Of a stretch of 17,273 nucleotides of DNA, positions 13,029 to 17,273 are shown one piece after another (positions within the stretch are counted from its first letter, which is position 1; the number at the start of each line of letters is the position of its first letter). Below the pieces are notes generated by a model that was not told where the DNA came from, did not search any database, and worked only from the letters and a program-made list of their open reading frames with translations. Where the stretch lies: assembly GCA_945952355.1 (NCBI GenBank), contig CAMFIW010000011.1:1-17273 (forward strand), read 5' to 3'. The stretch comes from an uncultured Phenylobacterium sp. (GTDB lineage: Bacteria > Pseudomonadota > Alphaproteobacteria > Caulobacterales > Caulobacteraceae). The translations under genes and the position numbers were made by a program.

Positions 13029-13757
13029 TCATGCTGTTGGCGCTTCGCTCGCGGCGAGCGGTGGCAGCACCACAAGCGGGTCGAGGCGGTCGCCGAGCCG
13101 CCCGGTGAACTCGACATGGACGTGGTTGGTGATGCCTTTCGGATACCGCTCGGCTAGGCTTTGGGCCGTCCCGATGAAGTCCCCTGCTGCGACCGTGACG
13201 CCCTGTCTGACGAGCGGCCCGACGTAGAGCACCCGCGCCACATAGTGCGTCGTCGGGTTGGCGATCTCGACAAACTGGAGCGTGTCCTGCCCGGCATAGG
13301 CCGGTCCGATACGGGTGATCACGCCCGTGATCGGCGCGCGGACGCCTTCCCCGGCGACAGCGACGAGATCCACGCCGTGGTGAGTTCGGCGGCCGCCATC
13401 GCGCGGTGCGCCGAAGGCCCCCGAACCGTAGACGTCGATGCCGCGAACAGGATTGGCGACCGGCCGCGCAATGTCAGGCTGGCCGTCACCGTCCAAGTCG
13501 AGGCTCACGGCCGCGAGTCGGCTGACCACTGCGCCTTTGGCGGAAGCGGGCGGTAAGGCGCGCCCGACGGTTGGACCGGCCTGACATCCGAGCAGAAAGC
13601 CGAGACCGCCGCCTGCGACCAGGATCGCTAGCAGGCCGAGCCGAGTGGACGGCAAGGTCGGTAGGAGGCGCCCGCGCGCCGATCTAGCGCCCTCCCCCGC
13701 CTGACGCGACGATGACGGCGTCACCTCGCCTTTGCTTTGCAGGACATGGTGAGCCAC
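13029..13757 (-). CDS. M23-family (LytM-like) metallopeptidase, probable lipoprotein
   Basis: 242 aa from a GTG at 13757; a GTG at 13724 with AAAGG upstream is an equally possible start. A hydrophobic segment ends G-F-L-L-G-C-Q, a plausible lipobox or membrane anchor, so the enzyme faces the periplasm. Zinc-site motifs of M23 peptidases are present: H-H-G-V-D (HxxxD, near 13368-13382) and N-H-V-H-V-E-F (HxH). Known members cut peptide cross-links in peptidoglycan. Ahead of the catalytic domain is D-L-D-G-D-G-Q-P-D, a calcium-binding-loop-like pattern. It lies 16 bp after the DUF190 gene, the start of a tight minus-strand series. Its reason for being in a metal island is unclear; cell-wall opening for pump assembly is one possibility. 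Confidence 0.87.
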   Translation of the reverse strand: MAHHVLQSKGEVTPSSSRQAGEGARSARGRLLPTLPSTRLGLLAILVAGGGLGFLLGCQAGPTVGRALPPASAKGAVVSRLAAVSLDLDGDGQPDIARPVANPVRGIDVYGSGAFGAPRDGGRRTHHGVDLVAVAGEGVRAPITGVITRIGPAYAGQDTLQFVEIANPTTHYVARVLYVGPLVRQGVTVAAGDFIGTAQSLAERYPKGITNHVHVEFTGRLGDRLDPLVVLPPLAASEAPTA

Positions 13758-13773
13758 CGCAGGCCGCCCGACT

Positions 13774-14124
13774 CTAGTCGTGGTGTTCCGGGTGGTGCCC
13801 GCCGTAGCGGAGCACCTCGACCTTTTCGAAGGTCACCAAGCCGATGTCGGTGAGGTCTTCGAGCGCCGTCACGAAGAGACGCAGACGCTCCTCTTCGTCG
13901 ACGATCTCGATGACCACGGGCAGGTTGTCGTTGAGGCCAAAGGTCCGATGCTGGTGCATGCGGATCGATTCCCCGAAGCCTTTGAGGCCACGAAGGACGG
14001 TCGCGCCTGCGAGGCGCGCGTCTCTCGCGCGGGCGACGATCACGTCAATGAGGTTCCGGTCGCCCAGCAGGGCGTGCTCGTCGGTGTAGATGCGAAGCAG
14101 GACGGCTTGGCCGGGAATCTGCAT
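13774..14124 (-). CDS. DUF190 family protein (PII-like fold)
   Basis: 116 aa, starting at an ATG with AGAGGAGTG about six bases upstream, a strong ribosome site. The sequence matches DUF190 (PF02641): A-V-L-L-R-I-Y-T-D-E near the start, R-A-R-D-A-R-L-A-G-A-T-V-L-R-G-L-K-G-F-G in the middle and L-P-V-V-I-E-I-V-D-E later, close to the usual family length. Family members fold like PII signalling proteins and often lie beside CrcB fluoride channels or RND metal pumps; their function is not established. The C-terminus R-Y-G-G-H-H-P-E-H-H-D is His-rich and might bind metal. It lies 162 bp downstream of czcA on the same strand, behind a hairpin. Confidence 0.93.
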   Translation of the reverse strand: MQIPGQAVLLRIYTDEHALLGDRNLIDVIVARARDARLAGATVLRGLKGFGESIRMHQHRTFGLNDNLPVVIEIVDEEERLRLFVTALEDLTDIGLVTFEKVEVLRYGGHHPEHHD

Positions 14125-14245
14125 GGATCACTCCTCTGGTCGGTCAAGTATTTGCTGAGGGAGAGGCCTCCCCGCGGGCGGCCACCTGAAGTTCTGGTCG
14201 AGGTGGACAGGTGCTGCGATCAATTTTGGCCTCATGAAATGGATG

Positions 14246-14280
14246 GCGTCGGCGTGGGTGGGGGAAACCCACGCCGACGC
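14246..14280 (-). terminator. Strong hairpin downstream of czcA
   Basis: GCGTCGGCGTGGGT (14246-14259) pairs perfectly with 14267-14280 around a 7-base loop GGGGGAA, a 14-bp GC-rich stem. It sits 7 bases after the czcA stop on the minus strand, before the DUF190 gene. Only a weak T-rich stretch (CATCCATTTC) follows, so it may be a poor intrinsic terminator, an attenuator that lowers downstream expression, or a 3' stabiliser of the czcA transcript. Confidence 0.55.
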
Positions 14281-14286
14281 GCCCGG

Positions 14287-17273
14287 TCAGGTCGCTTGGG
14301 GGTGCAACGGGGCCGGGCTCACATCCTCGATCGTCCGCTTCCGGCCGATGCTGAGGATGAGCTGCGAAAGGGCGGGCAGGACCAGAAGCGTCACCAGGGT
14401 GGCTGTGATCAGCCCGCCGATCACCACCATTGCCAGCGGCTTCTGGACTTCCGCGCCGGTCCCGTGGGCGAGGGCCATCCGGATGAAGCCGATGGCGGGG
14501 ACCAAGCCTGTCATCAGCACCGGACGGAACCGCTCGATTGAGCCTTCCACGATCGCCTGGGCGACCGGCAGTCCCTCCTCGAGGCGCTGCTTGATGCTCG
14601 ACATGACGACGAGTCCGTTGAGCACCGCGACGCCGGCCAGCACGATGAAGCCCACGGCCGCCGAGATCGAGAAGGTGATCCCGGTCAGCGCCAAGGCGAA
14701 GACGCCGCCGGCGAGACCCAAGGGAATCGCCGCGAACACCGACACCGCGGGCGCTAGCCCGCCCAGCGCCATGAAGAGGATCAGGAAGATCAGCAGGAAG
14801 CAGATCGGCACGACGATCGACAGCCGGGTCGTGGCGGCCTTCAAGTTCTCGTACTGGCCGCCCCACTGCAGGTAAGAACCGGGCGGCAGTTGCACCGCTT
14901 CGACCTTGCTCCGGGCTTCGGTGACGAAGGATCCGATGTCTCGGCCGCGCACGTTGACCTGGATAACCACGCGCCGCTTGCCGTTTTCGCGGCTGACCTG
15001 GTTGAGACCGTCGGTGAACCGCAGCTCGACCAACTGCCTCAGCGGCACGGACTGTTGCGGTCGCCCGTCGGCGGCCGGTAACATCACCGGCGTGGCGCCC
15101 AAGGCGTCGAGATCGTCCCGCATGGCCATCGGCACGCGCACGACGATGTTGAAGCGCCGATCACCCTCGAAGACGCTGCCGGCCTCGCGTCCCCCAAGCG
15201 CGGTGGCGAGCGTATCAGCGACTTCCTCGACGGTGAGGCCGAACCGGGCGATGGCCGCGCGGTCGAATCGGACGTCGAGGGTTGGTGCACCGGCCGTCTG
15301 CTCCACCCGCACACCCTCGGCGCCTTGGATGCTTTGGAGGACGGCGCCGATCTTGGCGCCGGCGGCGCTCATCTTCTCAAGATCGTCGCCGTAGAGCTTG
15401 ATCGCCACGTCACCGCGGACGCCCGCGATGAGTTCGTTGAATCGCATCTGGATCGGCTGGGTGATTTCATAGCTGTTGCCCAGTAGCGGTTCGACCTTCT
15501 TGAGGATTCGGTCTGCGACCTGCGCCTTTCTCTTCACGCCCTTGGGCCAGTCCTCGCTCGGCTTTAGAATGACGAAGGCGTCCGACTGATTCTGCGGCAT
15601 CGGATCGGTCGCGACCTCCGCCGTCCCGGTCTTGGAGAATATCATCGCCACCTCCGGGAGGGACATGACGGCCCTTTCCACCTGTTCCTGCATCCCCTTG
15701 GACTGCTCGAGCGATGTCGAAGGGATCTTCAGGGCCCCCAGCGCGATGTTCTTCTCGTCCAGGGTGGGAATGAACTCCTGGCCGAGCGTCGTGAAGACCA
15801 CGCCGCCGAGAACGAAGACGCCCAGTGCCGCTCCGATGAATGGCCATGGCTTGGCGACCGAGCGGGCCAGCAGCGGTTCGTAGCGAATCCGCAGCCATTG
15901 CAGGATCCGAACCTCTTTTTCCGACACCTTTCCACGCATCAGTAGCGCGACCATGGCCGGAACGAAGGTGAGTGAGAGGACGAAGGCTGCGGCGAGCGCC
16001 AGGATGATGGTGATCGCCATCGGCGAGAAGGTCTTGCCCTCCACGCCGGTGAAGGTGAGCAGCGGCGCGAACACCAGGAAGATGATCGCCTGCCCATAGA
16101 CCGTTGGTCGGATCATCTCCTGGGACGCGTGTAGCACCGTCTCCAGCCTCTCATTGAGATTGAGCAGGCGATTCTCGTGATGTTGCCGTTGCGCCAATCG
16201 CAAGAGGCAGTTCTCGATGATGATCACCGTGCCGTCGACGATCAGGCCGAAGTCCAGAGCGCCAAGGCTCATCAAGTTTCCGGGCACCTTCAGGCTGTTC
16301 ATCCCGATGGCCATCATCAGGAACGAGAACGGGATGATCAGCACGGCGATGAAGGCGGCGCGGACGTTGCCGAGCAGGAGGAACAGCGTCGCCGCCACGA
16401 GGATCGCGCCTTCAGTCAGGTTTCGCTCGACGGTGCCGATGGTGGCGTTCACCAGCACCGAGCGATCCAGGGCCGTGTGGACGGCGATGCCTGGCGGAAG
16501 CGATTTCTTCACCTCGGTGAGCTTGTCGCCGACCGCTTTTGCGACGGTGCGGCTGTTTTCGCCGATCAGCATCAGCGCCGTACCCACGACGGTTTCACGA
16601 CCGTCCTTGGTGGCCGCGCCCGTTCGCAGGTCGCCACCGATACGCACCGTCGCCACGTCCTTCACAGTCACCGGCACCGAGCCGCGCGTCGCGATCACCG
16701 CGTTGGCGATCTCATCGAGGGTCCGCACCCGCGCATCTGCGCGAACCAGGTAGGCCTCGCCGGCGCGCTGGATGAAGTTGGCGCCGACCGACAGGTTGGT
16801 GGCTTCCAGCGACTTGGCCAGGTCGGTGTAGGATACGCCGTAGGCCGCCAGCTTGGCCGGATCCGGCTCGACCACATACTGCTTCTCGTAGCCGCCGATC
16901 GAGTCGATCCCGGCCACACCGTTCACGGTCCGCAGTTGCGGGCGGATGATCCAGTCTTGAACCGTGCGCAGGTAGCTGGCCTGGGAGACGGCGTCGGCGA
17001 GGCGCTCGCCCTCAACGGTCAGATACGAGCCGTCGCTTTGCCAACCTGGGCTGCCGTCCTTGATCTTGGCGCCCTTCCCGCCCGGGTTCGCGAACTCGAC
17101 CGTGTACATGTAGACTTCGCCCAAGCCCGTGGTGACGGGTCCGACCTGAGGCTGGACCCCGGCGGGCAAGGTGTCGCGCGCCTGAGTCAGGCGCTCCGCC
17201 ACCTGCTGCCGCGCGAAATAGAGGTCGGTGCTTTCCTTGAAGACTGCCGAGACCTGGCTGAAGCCGTTGCGCG
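14287..17273 (-). CDS. czcA: CzcA-type heavy-metal efflux RND pump, 5' end cut by window
   Basis: The frame stays open to the right edge; the residues before the GTG at 17202 (R-N-G-F-S-Q-V-S-A-V-F-K-E-S-T-D) are typical CzcA sequence, so that GTG is not the start and roughly the first 90-100 residues are missing. About 995 codons are present. The proton-relay helix D-F-G-L-I-V-D-G-T-V-I-I-I-E-N (16210-16254) with its two Asp and one Glu is the hallmark of heavy-metal RND pumps, as are the two large periplasmic loops and the paired six-helix blocks. With CzcB and CzcC partners, presumably outside the window, it would export Co, Zn, Cd or Ni from periplasm and cytoplasm to outside. Family firm; exact metal not readable here. 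Confidence 0.95.
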   Translation of the reverse strand, partial: RNGFSQVSAVFKESTDLYFARQQVAERLTQARDTLPAGVQPQVGPVTTGLGEVYMYTVEFANPGGKGAKIKDGSPGWQSDGSYLTVEGERLADAVSQASYLRTVQDWIIRPQLRTVNGVAGIDSIGGYEKQYVVEPDPAKLAAYGVSYTDLAKSLEATNLSVGANFIQRAGEAYLVRADARVRTLDEIANAVIATRGSVPVTVKDVATVRIGGDLRTGAATKDGRETVVGTALMLIGENSRTVAKAVGDKLTEVKKSLPPGIAVHTALDRSVLVNATIGTVERNLTEGAILVAATLFLLLGNVRAAFIAVLIIPFSFLMMAIGMNSLKVPGNLMSLGALDFGLIVDGTVIIIENCLLRLAQRQHHENRLLNLNERLETVLHASQEMIRPTVYGQAIIFLVFAPLLTFTGVEGKTFSPMAITIILALAAAFVLSLTFVPAMVALLMRGKVSEKEVRILQWLRIRYEPLLARSVAKPWPFIGAALGVFVLGGVVFTTLGQEFIPTLDEKNIALGALKIPSTSLEQSKGMQEQVERAVMSLPEVAMIFSKTGTAEVATDPMPQNQSDAFVILKPSEDWPKGVKRKAQVADRILKKVEPLLGNSYEITQPIQMRFNELIAGVRGDVAIKLYGDDLEKMSAAGAKIGAVLQSIQGAEGVRVEQTAGAPTLDVRFDRAAIARFGLTVEEVADTLATALGGREAGSVFEGDRRFNIVVRVPMAMRDDLDALGATPVMLPAADGRPQQSVPLRQLVELRFTDGLNQVSRENGKRRVVIQVNVRGRDIGSFVTEARSKVEAVQLPPGSYLQWGGQYENLKAATTRLSIVVPICFLLIFLILFMALGGLAPAVSVFAAIPLGLAGGVFALALTGITFSISAAVGFIVLAGVAVLNGLVVMSSIKQRLEEGLPVAQAIVEGSIERFRPVLMTGLVPAIGFIRMALAHGTGAEVQKPLAMVVIGGLITATLVTLLVLPALSQLILSIGRKRTIEDVSPAPLHPQAT

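Noticed and set aside
13780..14541. 253-codon plus-strand frame opposite DUF190 and the end of czcA
   Set aside because: It runs antisense through two well-supported genes and a hairpin and shows no domain pattern.
17202..17202. GTG at 17202 as the start of czcA
   Set aside because: The frame continues to the window edge with typical CzcA residues, so the gene is cut by the edge.
1..17273. CRISPR arrays, tRNA or rRNA genes, transposases or integrases
   Set aside because: Looked for on both strands; no spaced repeats, RNA gene cores or recombinase motifs were recognised.

Overview
The window is GC-rich and shows the codon usage and protein styles of an alphaproteobacterium. The closest resemblance from memory is to Caulobacterales or sphingomonad-like genomes; this is an inference, since no rRNA or other marker gene is present. 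It reads as accessory DNA: a short defence-like segment on the left (1-2292) followed by a long heavy-metal handling island (2506-17273).

Left segment. A ribbon-helix-helix protein gene runs off the left edge on the minus strand. A perfect 28-bp palindrome abuts its start codon and lies in the divergent promoter region. Rightward lie two overlapping genes: an uncharacterised 189-aa protein with a Ser-Cys-Asn / Gly-Gly-His-His motif, and a 500-aa protein whose C-terminus is an Mrr-like PD-(D/E)XK nuclease domain below a large N-terminal region I cannot assign. This pair is the best candidate for an undescribed (possibly anti-phage) system.

Metal island, 2506-7477. In order: a DMT/EamA permease with a very His-rich cytoplasmic tail (minus), a beta-barrel outer-membrane protein (minus), a Tat-exported two-lobed retropepsin-like protease with a PDZ domain (plus), an undecaprenyl-diphosphatase UppP (minus) and a short CDF-type cation transporter (minus).

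Metal island, 7478-11949. A divergent control region (7478-7647) separates the short CDF/uppP operon from a cytochrome c-FTR1 permease fusion (plus). A ZIP-like transporter and a CzcD-like CDF exporter form a second minus-strand operon (9613-11301), diverging from a CusF-like periplasmic lipoprotein (plus). Three promoters (two at 7496-7608, one at 11327-11357) share a CCTCTAG-N3-CTAGAGG dyad in a 19-bp spacer, the hallmark of MerR-family (PbrR/CadR-type) activation. A PbrT-like FTR1 protein, a UppP (as PbrB in the Cupriavidus pbr system) and CDF exporters under such operators suggest a Pb/Cd/Zn resistance regulon whose regulator lies outside the window.

Metal island, 11997-17273. All on the minus strand: a CzcA-type heavy-metal RND pump cut by the right edge, a strong hairpin, a DUF190 protein, an M23 peptidase, a 34-aa membrane peptide, a lipoprotein and a SRPBCC-fold protein. 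The last two overlap by ATGA. No transposase, integrase, tRNA, rRNA or CRISPR array was seen.
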